Below are positions 12,407 to 25,074 of a DNA stretch of 64,000 nucleotides, one piece after another. Numbering within the stretch: the stretch's first letter is position 1; every line of letters starts with the position of its first letter. The notes below the pieces were generated by a model. The model was given only the letters and a program-made list of their open reading frames with translations. It was not told where the DNA came from and did no database searches. The stretch is taken from positions 2,232,001-2,296,000 of the forward strand of contig JAVTVJ010000118.1 in assembly GCA_034509425.1 (NCBI GenBank). The letters are read 5' to 3'. The position numbers and the translations under genes are program-made. Source of the stretch: Eopsaltria australis (lineage: Eukaryota > Chordata > Aves > Passeriformes > Petroicidae).

Positions 12407-13945
12407 ATTTTTTTTATTTGTTTTTACTTTAGTCACTGATATGTTTGACGTAGAAAAAAATGTCCATCTTCAGTATCAGCTGAATGTATTAGGCTGAGTA
12501 CTATGAAGCACAAATAAGTTTCACTGACTGACACTCCTCCTCCCAAATATTTAAAGTTTATACAAGCTCCTACCTTTTTAAAGTAAACTGAGTAACAAAG
12601 ATCATGTGTTTCCGACAGAAAAGAATAATATCCAAAAGTGAATTAAAATTCAATACCAGAATTTGATCAGGTAATTTTCTTTTAAACCCTCCTATTTGTG
12701 CAACCAATAATCACAATTGGTATAATTATCCAATTGTTGTTCAGTAGATAGCAATCTTATTACTGTAAACAAAATACTGTGTTAACATTAATTGCTTTTT
12801 AATGATGCCTTTTGTGCAAAGGCTACAAAGCACCTATTCCAAAATTAACAACTTGGAAATTAATGTTCTGTATAGGTTAGTTTCACCCACTCTTTCCACC
12901 AGGCAGGTGGAGGAATTCAGAGTACATCTGTGGCCTTTTAGTTCTCCTCATAACATTCCAAAAACCTTTGTCTATTTGCAGATTACCCTCCTCATATGAA
13001 CTAGAAATATGACATCACATAACTCTATAAATATGTCTAGTTTGTCTTTCTGTATGATTGTAATTTCAGTCATATTTTTCTGACATTTACTGTTTATATA
13101 TCAATAATTTTTTTACAGTGTTGTCTCTTTGTAGCATCTATATCTTACCCTTGTAATGTTTTTGGTTTGGTTTGGTTTTTAGGGTTTTTTTGACTCATAG
13201 CAAAACTAGTTTATCTGTTAGCATGGGCACTGGATGTCCTTCCTGGACAAAAAAAACTCCAAACAATAAAAAAATATTCAAAGTCATCACCGTATCTTTC
13301 TGTCCTGGTGAGTATTTTCAGTACATTTTTCTATTATCATTCAATGCTATCCTTGTATTTTATTTCTCTCTCTCACTTCCCTTAAGCTCCTTCAAATTAC
13401 CAGTTGCAATGATGCTCTAAACAGGAAACAATACAGGTAAATAGGTCTAATCTTTTGCTAGCTGTTCATCCACATTGTGCTAACAACTGCTAATGCTAGA
13501 ACTCTGCTTCTGCAAAGTACTTGTTCAAGTTGGTAATTTAAAGGCACTTTGCTGGTTTATAGACCATGAATGTTTTGTACTTAAATAAAAATCTGGTTCA
13601 CTGATCATGTTAGAGATGGCATTTTCTTCTAGAACAGAACACATGTCCCCAGTTCATACTAGCTGAAGACTAGATGTGACAGAACTCTCCAGAGAAATCC
13701 ACGGAAGGTGAATGCAAGTAAGTGCTTCACACGTCAACAATGCTTCTTTCATCCTATAATTTGCAAATTTTCTGGGGATAACAGTTATTTTTAGGTATGT
13801 TTGACTGACATAAATTTTAAAACTAGAAATAGCTTTACAGTTGCTTGAAGTACTATTCTAGGAAAAGGATCTTTCTCCTGTTGATTGCAGCATTACTACA
13901 GTTACTCATTTAACCCCTTATGTGCTCAGATAAATGTATTAGAAA
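12407..13945. other. Non-coding AT-rich interval
   Basis: Between the CR1 at 12,406 and the 26-bp tandem repeat I see no gene, no splice-flanked coding stretch and no recognisable element. A T/G-rich simple tract lies at 13159-13191. Confidence 0.55.
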
Positions 13946-14023
13946 TCCCTTAACTCTTAATTAAAGACTTTTCCCTTAACTCTTAATTAAAGTGTTTTCC
14001 CTTAACTCTTTATTAAAGCCGTG
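13946..14023. repeat. Three-copy 26-bp tandem repeat
   Basis: Units begin at 13946, 13972 and 13998 with the shared core TCCCTTAACTCTTAATTAAAG. The period is exactly 26 bp. The third unit has one substitution in the core (CTTTATTAAAG) and then diverges. It is a small minisatellite that probably arose by recent slippage, because units one and two are identical over 21 bases. Confidence 0.93.
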
Positions 14024-14480
14024 TTTTCTTAATCTATTTAATTATGTATTTCAACACAATTGCTCAGGTTTGAAGTTCCCTCTCCATTTATCCCAATCTA
14101 CTTTAAATACTTAATTGTTTCCCTTATACTCTGTCACGTGAAAAGGGGAGATTTCCTCAAGCCTAAATGTAGGGAGATTTACTCAACCCTCAGTGTTTGA
14201 TTTGTCTGTCAGTGCCCCAGGAGGGCAGAGATCCCTGTCCCTGACCAGCCTCTCAGCATCCCACGATGGGGAGCCTTCACTGAGCAGTCCTGCTGCTTCA
14301 GAGGGTGGCTCAACTGACTTATTCAGGGACACACCAATAGCATAAGGAAAACTTCCTAGCAGGTCTTTCCACTTTATGATCCCTCAGTGGGTCTTCCACT
14401 TTATTCAAGTATGTTACCCGCTGTTGGCAGCTGCCAGCACCCATGAAGGACTCACATCAACAGTTTGTGGAATAACATTC

Positions 14481-14486
14481 TTTATT
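14481..14486 (-). terminator. Minus-strand poly(A) signal of the probable LTR
   Basis: TTTATT on the plus strand reads AATAAA on the minus strand, about 231 nt downstream of the TATA box at 14724-14717. A further AATAAA lies at 14405-14400. The hexamer alone is common in AT-rich DNA; only the spacing gives it weight. Confidence 0.4.
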
Positions 14487-14716
14487 AATAGAAAATTGTT
14501 ACAAGTTAAAGTTCAAGGATTGCTGGTGATAATATCTGACTGCAAAAACATATTCAAAGCAATACACAGATGAGCTGTAATCCCCAATAAAATATTCAGA
14601 ACACAAAGAGTATGGTTTTACCCAAGAGGTGTCCCTATGGTTGAGAAGCAGGTTCAGCCCATTGACTGATCCCAGCAGTTATGATGAAGTTTTAACTTTT
14701 CCCCCTAATCAACCTA

Positions 14717-14724
14717 CTTTTATA
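14717..14724 (-). promoter_or_regulatory. TATA box of the probable LTR
   Basis: The plus strand reads CTTTTATA, which is TATAAAAG on the minus strand. Its placement upstream of two minus-strand AATAAA signals is the main reason for calling the surrounding block an LTR. Confidence 0.45.
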
Positions 14725-15000
14725 CTATATTTTTGTGTTTAGGTGGAGCTTGAGTGACTCTAGTCATACATATTTTTTTACTGATAAGTGCAAAATTCTC
14801 TCACTTTTATCTTAAAGATACAGTCAATAAAATACAGAGCACATGTCCAGGGAGGAGTGGTCATACCCTGGTCGGGGGTAACTTTGGGATGGAGGTGTGT
14901 CTTGATATTATAATTACGTTATAATGAACCAAGCTCATCAGAGGAGAGCGATTTCACCATGGCTGCAGGTCACCAGCAGGACATCTCCTGTCTGACAGGT

Positions 15001-18000
15001 GTTGGTTGTTTCTCAGCTGCAAAGCATCATCGAGTTCCCCTCCCTGCAAGGGTTTCAACAGAGCCTGGCCACAGTGTCTCAACTCTGCTCCCATCTCTGT
15101 TCCATCCCCCTCAGCAGATGCTATGGATACAGATTGTGGGTGTGAGGAATCATCATGGAACAGCTTTTGAGCATGCCAACCATATTCCATCCAGGGATGA
15201 GCAACTGTATTTTACCCTATAATTTCTGTGCTGTTACAATTCCTGTTAAGATGCAAATATAACTTCTCAGTTTCCTCTGATTTTACCCCCAGCCATCTTT
15301 CCATACACACCTTAACCTGAAGTTTATGAAAGTATTGCACAGGAGGTGCCTTCAGAGGAGCCCTTCATTGAGCTGTGGGAGTGCCAATTTAGGAAACTGG
15401 GAGTGTCATGTAGGTAGGAGTGAATTTTCTGTCTATGAAATAGTTTATCAAGGGGTCTAAAGCCAAATTAGAGAAGTTTGGCCTCAGAGCAGGAAAATCA
15501 AAACCAAGCACAGAGTTAGCACTGTGAGTATGGCAGTTACCAAGACTGGGTGAGGGAATGAATATTGCTTTCTCTATAAAAGGTTGGTTCATGGTTGGTT
15601 GAAATTTAACATTCTCTAAAAATCAACTTTAGTGTTGATAATTTCCCTTTTGTACAAAATTACTTCTACCAAAAAACTTCTTTAGTAAATTTAGACAACT
15701 GAGTTCCTCTAAAGGCAGTGGTATGAAAAATCAGTCATAAAATACATATATACCCCCAGTGGGTGTTCGGAGAAGTGATAGAGGTTTTTTACCCCAGTTT
15801 TGTGCCAGTACCTCTCTTAATCTCATTCTATTGTTAACCATTGCAATTGTCACACTTCCAGTGAGTCTGAAAAGGTAATTTTGTCTTTGTTTTGACATTT
15901 TCTTTAATGCTAAAATAAAATAGTAAAAATCAAACATAGCAAATGACATTTAATTCTTATTGATATGATTTAAAAAAATAAATTGTGGATTAAAATAAAT
16001 GTTATCGATACATACTCATGGAGTATTTGAATTCCTTTAGTTGCTGTATATCACTGAAATTTTTTTTTTCTGGAAATTTTCAACCAGTTTTAATTATTTC
16101 AATCAGTTTTACAGTTTATGTTGTTGTGTATATGGAGATTTAAGGAATTCTGTCAAAGACAAGTACTGACACTGCCTTTGAAATGTACTCCAGTATAATT
16201 GTACAGTCGACCTTTAAGGTATGGGAAATAAGATCATGTTTAGCTTATTCATGGTTGGATTGTACCAGTAATCTTGACATTGTACTGTATAAAAGGAAAG
16301 AGACACTTCTGAGCCAGATAGGTAACAATTATAGTTATCACTGATATGTGCTAAATATGAACTTTTGACTTTGTGAATTTGAACATTGACTATGGAGAAA
16401 ATTATAATATTGCTTCTAATTCTGAATTCTAAGTGATAATAATAATTAAATAAATAGACAAAACTTCACCCAATTCCTGGTTTGAAGTCAGTTTTAAGAG
16501 GATTTAAAAGAAAAGTGCCATATCTTGAGCTTTCTGATTCACCTGCAGTGATTGTGTCTTTGAAACATATATCACCACTAGAAGGTACTGCTGCTAAGAA
16601 AGTTTTTAAAAATCCCATTTTCTGAAGTAAAAATAATAAAAGGTATCCAAGATTCCTGGAGTGACAGCCACTGCATTTCTATTTATGAAATTTAACAACA
16701 CAAGATATGCAGAACACAATCTGGCATTATTTCTGAACTACAGATACAGTGTACATTCTCTATTTTTAATTCTATAGGGCGTATTCTCACAGCTGAATAT
16801 GTTCCTCTTGTCTTCAGTCGGGCAAAGCTGTGCTGATTCCAGAGTGATATAGCACATTGCATTAGACAGTGGCATGGTATTGGTTGTTGTTTCAGTGCAA
16901 ACAGTACTCCTCAGCCTGTGGCTGTTCTATACAATCAGATATATGTTGCAATATACAACAAATTTTTCCTTTGATTATATATTTTTTGGTTTAGTCAAAT
17001 CTGATGAGAAAAGTCGGGTTTTGTTGAGTTTTGATGTGGTCAGCAAAACTGAATTTTACCACACAACATTCTGATTAAAGGAATTAGCACTATTCAAGAT
17101 CAATGCAGCACCGAGTCAATAGATGACAAAGTGATAACTGGTGGATAACAAAATGCAATCACTAATAGGAAATCACAGAATGAACATAGAGTCTCAATCC
17201 AATGCAACTCAATGTCTCATCAAAGATGTGAAGAAAATATAAGCAATTCTCCATCAAGGTTTATAGACCACCAAGGACTGGTGAAATGATAGATTGCAGG
17301 GGGCATTTTTTAATTGAGGCAAACCATTTTTAAGAGGGTCACAGTCAAAGGGGAATAATGGGGTCTGTCTGCTACCATTTTTCCTAGAATCAGGTGAAAA
17401 GAAATAAATATGGAGGGACAAAAGATTACTGAACATCCTGGGAAGAAGCAATGACCTTGACAAAGATTTAGTGTTTGACCATGCTGCAAAACCATCTGAC
17501 CATGAATTTCCAAAACCATTAAAAAGCTCGAGAGCTAAAATTGGAGGTAGACAAATGCAAAAGAGAAGAAGGACATATTTTAACAGTGATTAACCTTTTG
17601 AGAATCTTCCCTGGAGAAATGATGGAGGCACCTTCATAAAAGTTTTTGAGCTAAGACAATCTGTGCAAAATCTGTACTTATTCATCCAAAAATTATTAGA
17701 TTCAATGAAGGTATTGCAAGGTGAATTTTTATAGTCAATATTATATAGGAGCTTCAAATAAAAATGCATTAATGCTCATTTTAACCTTAAAATTGGTGGA
17801 AGGCAGAGAAAAAGAGACCCACACTATAATCTGGATTTATAATTTTTGTTGAAGCTACTTTTCAAATGAAAAGCTTAAGACCATGTAGGGTTCCTCCCTT
17901 CTCCCCAAAAATACTCTCTGTTTTACATGCTACTTGGGAAAATAGTCAAAAAATCAAAGTACAAGTGGATGTTATTTTAGAGAGTCATTGTGTTTTCCAC

Positions 18001-20236
18001 AATACCTCTCTAAGAAAACATCTTGTTTTCACTATAGTGAAACTGTAAGTGACTGTGCTCAAAAATACTCTAAATAAAGGCACCAGAGCACAGAGTGTAT
18101 AGAATATGCAGTGAAAATATCAGGTCAGAGAAACTGGTACAAGAATGGGGATAATACACAGGAAAGAATGAACATATAATCAAGGGCAATAGTGAGAGTA
18201 GACTTCAGTATCAGTGCTTCCTCTTATGTGTCTTTTCCCTCAGCTTCAGTGAGTCAAGCAGAAACACAGCAAGACGCTCTGATCTGCATTGCAGGAAGCC
18301 TTGCTGTTCAAACAGATGACTTTCCAAAGTGTAGTTTGTAAACATAGGACAATGTATAGGCCAGAAAAATAAAATATTTCATCTATTAAAACCAAAAGCA
18401 ATAGAGAGACAGCAACAACCTCCTGTTCCCACTTTTCTAGATTCCAGATTCTTTTCTTGTTTTTTCCCCCATTATTTTTGATGTAACATATTGCCTCAGT
18501 TTAGAAACGACCCATTACTTTATATCACTTCATTTTTCTACTTTTTCTCCTTCAACATGACTTTCAGATTTACAGAGAATCCACTTTAGAACCCTGCTTT
18601 AATTAGGTATTGCTTAATTAATCCCTAAAGCTCCTATGTAACTAATCCCTCATTAAAAAATCCCTATGAAAAATACGCACACTTTTGTTATGTATATTTT
18701 ATGCTAGCTTCTCTTCTTTTCCTTGCCACATCTCATTCCAGTAGAAAAAAAAAAAAAAAAAGAAAAAAGAACAAGATATCCTGAGTTCAAAAAGCTAAAT
18801 GAATGAATTTTAAAGAAATAGTTCAGAATACCACCGGTGAAACCTTGGCCATGCTGAAATAAGTATTTGCTACAGATTTACTGGGGCCACGCATTTAAAC
18901 CAGTACTTCCAAAATAGTTCTAGTCTTATCAAATTTCTCACTAACATTTTGCAGTCATCTGATATGACTTCTGAGTTATATTTACATGATAAGATCATCA
19001 GATTTATAGAAGGGAAGGCAGCTTCAGCATTTGGTATTTGTCTCATGTCCTTATTCTCTAGTATTCTGTAAAGTAGCTTGACTTATTTATTAATAAACAG
19101 GTGAAAAACAATGACAGAACAGATGACACTTTTAAGACATGTACAGTGTGTGCACCACCAGGAGAGTTGTGCATGGAATGCTCATATATACAATAATGAG
19201 ACTCACTCTTAATCAAATAATTACATTGGTGTGTGGAAGTTGCCTGGAATACAAATGCAGCATGCCAAGAGATCTGTCTTAGTATAAAATCTCTGGTACC
19301 TATGTGGATGTGTTTACTGCTGCACTGCAAAAGCAAACTTTGTGTGCTTCATGGCTGTGTCAGAGCAACAGTTTAAAAGATCATCTTTCTAAATAAGTAC
19401 AATATAAAAACAAGCCAAGCTCATGCTGTACTAGAAAAATACATTTCATTTCTACTAAAATTTTGTATCTAGGTAAAAAATAATTTGCATGCCTAAAATT
19501 AAAAAGAAAAAAAGTCAAATGACAGCATGGTTTACAACTTTGTTAGTGAATGACCATGTATAAGTCAGAAATAAAATAAAAGGCAATAAATAAATAAGAT
19601 GCAAAAACTTTACAGCAGTTTGGAATTTTAGTAGCCTTTTAATTTTATGCAGCATTACTGTAGGGAGAAGATGAGCTATGAACATTAGTAGGCAATAGAA
19701 AATATTCTAGAATTGGTGGCTAACATTATTTAGAATCTAAATCATTTTTTCATGTGTATGTGTGATTACCCACATGACACATACAGAATATCAGCATTGT
19801 AATATATCAATTCTGAAATACTTAAGAGCATCAATATTACATGCTCAGCAAGGGAAGAAAAGAAGTTTTCATTAGTCAAAATTAGAGAAAAGAGCAATAT
19901 AATATAAATCAGAATATTCTGAAATTATGATTGACCGTATAATTAGTTCAAAACCTATTTCTGTTCTTAATAAGATGACTCCCCTAAATCTGGAAGGGAA
20001 AAAAAAGGCTTTAAAAAAATCATAGTAAGAAAGATAGTGGAAAATAAGTTGTCAGAAAGATCTGTAGAGAAATGTTGACAGAAAGAAGGACTCCAGAAGT
20101 CTCAGTAGGGTTTTTCCAGTAAGCAATAAACCTTAGGGAAGAGTGAATAGATGTGTACACTCTAGATTTTTGCTGTTTGCATGCACGCTTTGAGAGTTCA
20201 AGTCCTTTGTTTTACATAAACTGTTTTCTCCTTTAG
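15001..20236. other. Non-coding AT-rich interval
   Basis: No gene or confident element is visible. 15000-15230 is GC-richer with frames open on both strands (87 codons plus, 78 minus) and may be an extension of the LTR-like block to its left. The rest is ordinary AT-rich DNA with an A-tract at 18745-18769. Confidence 0.5.
18745..18769. repeat. Poly(A) tract
   Basis: A run of about 17 A, then G and six more A. No retroposed body or target-site duplication is recognisable around it. Confidence 0.9.
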
Positions 20237-20329
20237 GAGACTGCACTGTCAAGAGACCCATTGCTCTTTCCCAGAGGAAAAAGATTCATACAACTGGAGT
20301 TAAGGCAGACCACAGAGCTCTGGCCGCAG
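20237..20329 (+). other. Exon-like open segment flanked by splice-like sites (uncertain)
   Basis: A strong acceptor-like sequence (TGTTTTCTCCTTTAG) ends at 20236. It is followed by 93 nt open in one frame, beginning ETALSRDPLLFPRGKRF and ending at CAG|GTCTGA, a modest donor-like site, just before an in-frame stop at 20333. The length is a multiple of three. I do not recognise the peptide. Such acceptor/donor pairs occur often by chance in long introns and deserts, so this is only a candidate exon of a lncRNA or an unseen gene. Confidence 0.15.
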
Positions 20330-21327
20330 GTCTGAGCACCAGAATTATTCTGGCAGCTGATGCTAAGGAAACCTGCATAAAAGCCTGAAGGACTAGAGCT
20401 TAACCTTCCCTCAGAGGCGGTGACTTAGAGCCTGAAATCCTGAGAGGATCACATTACAGCTCCTAAAGAAACCTATTAAATACATTTTTCCAAGACAGCT
20501 TGCATATGCATGTCAAAATAATACGAGGAATGATACTTTCAACTGTCCTCATTTAGGAGGTTGGGGTTTTTTTAAGCAAAGTGGATAATCAAATGTTGTC
20601 TTTTCCAAAGATCTCATCTTCGTGATTTTTCTGTGTTCATTAAAGAGCTACAACCAGAGTGGCATATGCTAACTAGGACTATTTGGTAATTTGAAAAAGT
20701 AACTTGAGTATCATCCTTTGATTAAGGACAATAGATTCTTTAGATAATTGCCTATGTAAGGTACATCTGTATTTTGTAAGCACTATTGACACTGTGCAGT
20801 TATTGCACTCCTTTGCTTTGATTTAGTGCTCATCTTGAAACCAGCCAAGTCTATTTCAAGAGAAAGTATCTTGTGAACAATGATCAAAGTGTAAATTTAT
20901 GCAAATTCAATGCTTCACCTTAATTACCTTGATGGTGCTTGTCAGCAGCCTTTTCCATGCTTTCACTGATTAGCAAGCTATCACAAATAATTATTATTTC
21001 ATCTGCAATTACAATGATGCAGTTCATTGGCTTATTGCCCAGCCACACTATTGCACCCCACCCCTTGGCCTGCTCTTCTGGAGTTGTGCCACAATGCACG
21101 TCTCAGAAATTACCATCCCTACTTTATTCAGTCAATCACCTAAATTCCTGAACTTCATGATCCCATAAGGTAGGTTCTCTGTAACATTCTACAAGTAGGA
21201 TTACTACATAAAATTGCTAAATATAGCCTGGAAAAATGTGAGGGCAAGGAAAGACTGTTTTCTCCATTATCATTTTGTATTATCTCCACTTCCTCTTTTT
21301 CATTTAACCCCTCCCATTTTTTTGTCA
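20330..21327. other. Non-coding interval
   Basis: No gene or recognisable repeat is seen. A 70-codon plus-strand frame at 20939-21151 shows no recognisable domain. Confidence 0.5.
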
Positions 21328-21373
21328 TCTACCAAGAAGAAAATAACTCTATCCCAGCCAAAATCAAGATAGT
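21328..21373 (-). mobile_element. Short LTR-end fragment, minus strand (tentative)
   Basis: The plus strand reads ACCAAGAAGAAAATAACTCT and then ATCCCAGCCAAAATCAAGAT. On the minus strand this corresponds to the start of a widespread avian ERV LTR remembered as beginning TGTCCTGGTTT-TGGCTGGGATAG. Only about 45 bp are present and the rest of the LTR is missing on both sides. It is assigned to the same family as the stub at 39561-39725, which carries the opposite end. The short length keeps confidence low. Confidence 0.45.
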
Positions 21374-24300
21374 GTTTTACTCCAGCAGATCAACTGATGC
21401 TACGATTGACAACTGAAATAGGAAATTCAGAGGTTAACAAATTGCTTCCAGGCAGCCCAAGGTTATCACTGTAAAATGGACACTACGGCATGGAAATGTT
21501 TTTGGTTCTGTTGTGTTGGAAGCCTTGAGTCAATCTGAATATGAGGTGCAAGAAAAGAACAACTCAGGAAGTAAATAAGTACCTGTTTGTTCCTTTTTCC
21601 AGCTGAGTAATGGAGCAGAAAAACTAACATACCCAAGCCTTGTCCCCATTTCAAACAAACAGTTTATTTTTCATTACACTGGATATGCTTGCATGTATTA
21701 AAAAGGGCATGAAGAATGTGGGGAATCAAATGGCTGGCTGATTTTCTTTATGAATGCTTGTATATCATCTTAAATCACCAGCTATTTCTAACAAGAAAAA
21801 AGATGCAAATATAAAAGTAAAAAAAGCAATTAAGTAGCAACATATGGTCAAATATGTAATTTCTAAAAGGAGGAATATAAAAGATAAAGAGAGAAAATAT
21901 ATTGGAAGAGAAGCCTGAAGCAATGTTTTCATACTTTAACTAAAAACAGTGTTTATTGACTCTTCAAGGTCAGAAGAAAAACACCTGAAACATAAATAAA
22001 TGCTCTAGCTGCACAAACACAAACTAAGAAAAGAAATTAGAGGATGATGCAGAGAAGCCAGGGTTAATAGAAGCCACCAGTTCTAAAATAATAAATGGCA
22101 AGTAGCTGTAAAACATAAACCCTATATTCCATAAATGGAAAGATACTTTTTTTAAGCAGTCCCTGGAACATGACACAGGAGCTCAAGCAGGAACTCAGAA
22201 TTACTAACATTATAATGATTAGACCAAAGGAAAGTACTTTAATTAAACCTGTCATCAATTAAAGAGGAAAAATTCCAACTTTAACCAGAAACATCTGCAA
22301 GGTATTAAAGCATGTTGCTTACCACCACAAACTTTTGTTGTTTTGAAACTACAAAATAATGTTCCAGAAAAACAAACTCAGATCAGTAAATAGAAGAACC
22401 AGCACTGATTTAGTATGGGAAATTCACACAGAACAAAAGGATGATAAAAACATGCAAATGCATCTATTTGGGCTAATCAAGTAGGGACAGGGTATTTCCA
22501 AGAGACATAAAAGAAAACAGCATCCTGGCTGGATTCAAATCAGAATCAGAAAAACAAGTCTGTTCAAGATTCATAATTCTGCTTAATATTTTTGCAAGAA
22601 CCCTATACTAAACCCAACAACAAGTTAAGAGGTCAGGTACATCTGATGGAAAATTCTCTTTTGAAAATATGAAGACAAACAGGTGTTGCAAATCGGCTGT
22701 TCCAGTAGAACATAAAGCAAAATAATACTACTCTGGTAACATCTGTGCTCAGATGAGTCTAATGAACTCAAGAGAGCTACGCAGTGAAACATAAACATCT
22801 ACAAATGAAGGAGTTAAATAAATTTTTACAATCAATGACTGTATTTACCAGACCTGTAGTGGGTATGATGGGAACTTCTAGCTCACATATGGACATCTAG
22901 ACTTGAACACACAGGTGTAATGCCAGCCAAGAAGTCTGTACATTTTGGCAGATGCAGCACAGGACCTACAGGAGACTCAGGCTTTTTGTTCTGGTATCTA
23001 CAGGCCAGGTGGAATACACAACATGATCTTACTAAAACATGTGCTATTTAGGCTATTGGATTAAGTTAAAACCTGTACTGAACCAAATTCTAATGGGTAT
23101 CTACTCCTCCCACAGTCAAATTTGGTGAAATGTACAAAGCAGAGACAGATTCTCAAATATTAATACAAATTCTGAGAAAAAATGTAAGACCCAAGCCCCA
23201 GTGTATACAGTCTTCTGTAAGTAGTCATTGTCTAAGAAGGAGAACTCAGAAAAGAATATAACAAAAGCAATGATTGTATGCTAACAAATAAAAATCCTTC
23301 TCTGTAGAGTAATATTCTTTCAGATTTGCTTGTAGGAGGCCACCCACCATTATGGACATCTATTCCTACAAAAGAGAAAGGTAGCAAAACAATGTAACAA
23401 ACTGTCACCACATTATGATTTGAAATCACTAATAAGCAAAAATTACAATTTCAAATTTGTTTTATTGTCTCATCATTGGGAAACCATGTTCAATTATTAT
23501 TTGAGAATGTTCCCCTGCATATTAGAAACTCCCTGCAGTCATGACAGAAAGAATACATGGGTATTTATGGAACTGCACAAGGGAAAAAGTGAACTGGCAA
23601 TCCATTCCTTTGCCTACTACTGGGAAAAGTGGACAGGATTTCTCTTTCACTGATGGGGAGAAAAATCCTTCCTAATATTCAAGTGATTCTGAATTAATGA
23701 ACTGAAATAGAATGCACTGGTACATGAGATATATTTTGCATAATGAAAAATGCAACAAGGCCTGTTTGAAATAATTTACTAAAAGAACAGTAATTTTACC
23801 CAATGCCCTAAAGCTGAGGAAGTTTGAAATAGAAAAGAACTATATAATCTAATTAATTCCAAAGTTTTCTCAATTGTACACTAACCAGGGCTTTGGTCAG
23901 CCTGCCTTTAAATGCATTAATAAGGATATTTTCTGAGTTGGAAAATATCCCACAACCTGCCAGAATGTAGGCAGAAACTGTTCCAGCTATTTGTTCTTCA
24001 GTTATGTCATCACACTTCTTCACTGTTATGCCCTATTGACTGCCATGAGGTTAAACTCGAGGGTGCTAAGCATTACTGTGGTGCAGTGAGCATGGGTAGT
24101 ACATGTTACTGAAGTTATTTTCATCACCCTTTGCAAATAGAAAAGTTTATATCTCAAGTGTTGCATGTGGGTAATCCTACATGCCACAATGAGATGCACA
24201 CTAATAAACTGCTTTGCTCCACTAGGTTTGATTTGTAAACCCCTTCTACTGACTGATGTTCTTTGCAATCTGTAACACTGTACCTGTGGAGGAGAATTTT

Positions 24301-25074
24301 TATTAGCAAGAAAATGCAGATGAATACTTAGTGCAGAGTGTATTGATGAAACAACAATTTGTACATAATAAAGGTGAGTGAGCATTTGCTAATGGAATTA
24401 TTTATTTTACTGGTGGAAGAATGCTTCTGACTAAATCTATTTCATATAAATCTATTTACTAAATCTGCTTTAGACTGTCATTTGCTCATTGTCCAAGAGA
24501 AGAAACCCTATCATTAAAAACCTAGGAGTTCATGTATCCTCTCTGTTTATATTAATGGGATTTTATCTGTGGTTCACTGGCAGCTTGACATTGTATTACA
24601 TAAATCCATTTTGCATTCTGTGGGCTTCACCTTTCTCTGAAAGCTACAGTAGAAATACATCATGTGGAATTTTCTGTTGCATTTGTCTTTGACCTACTAT
24701 CTTTATCTCCCCTCAGTACCTGAAGAACTTTTCGTATTAATTATTTACTGTTTTATTTTTTAATTTGAAATAATCTCTGAAGTAAAATTCGATTCAGCCT
24801 ACTTCAAAGAGGAAAAATAGATTTTAAATTGGGTAAACATAAAGATTCTGTACCTGGAAACCTAGAGACAAAATGAAGAAGTAACCTTCCATCATGGCTC
24901 AAAAGTTCTGTTGACATTTTGCTTGCTATATCAGACAGCCTTCAGATTCCTCAGTCAGAGGCACTCAATGATTTTTACTAACTCATCCTTCTACTTCACT
25001 GGCTAGTTTTAAAGTCCATTATTAATACAGTATTTTACCTATGTAGCTCATGAAACCATTAATATTTCCCTCCT
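21374..25074. other. Non-coding AT-rich interval
   Basis: No gene or element is recognised. The longest frame, 119 codons on the minus strand at 24026-24385, has no recognisable domain and lies in DNA of ordinary composition. Confidence 0.5.

Larger units (their letters stand above)
14200..15000 (-). mobile_element. Probable antisense ERV long terminal repeat
   Basis: The block is richer in GC than its surroundings and is organised like an LTR read on the minus strand. A TATAAAAG box lies at 14724-14717, and an AATAAA signal follows about 231 nt downstream at 14486-14481, with a second AATAAA at 14405-14400. That order and spacing fit U3-R-U5. The wording of the U3 region (around 14800-14900) and of the region after the TATA box resembles avian ERV LTRs as I remember them, but I cannot name a family. 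Precise TG...CA ends and a target-site duplication were not established, so the borders are approximate. No internal retroviral frame adjoins, so it would be a solo LTR. The block at 15000-15230 may be part of the same repeat. Confidence 0.5.

Noticed and set aside
10161..13191. GGTTT-type tracts as interstitial telomeric repeats
   Set aside because: The units are irregular GGTT/GGTTT, not TTAGGG, so there is no telomeric array.
24026..24385. 119-codon minus-strand open frame
   Set aside because: No domain or gene context is visible and the composition matches the surroundings. Kept as chance.
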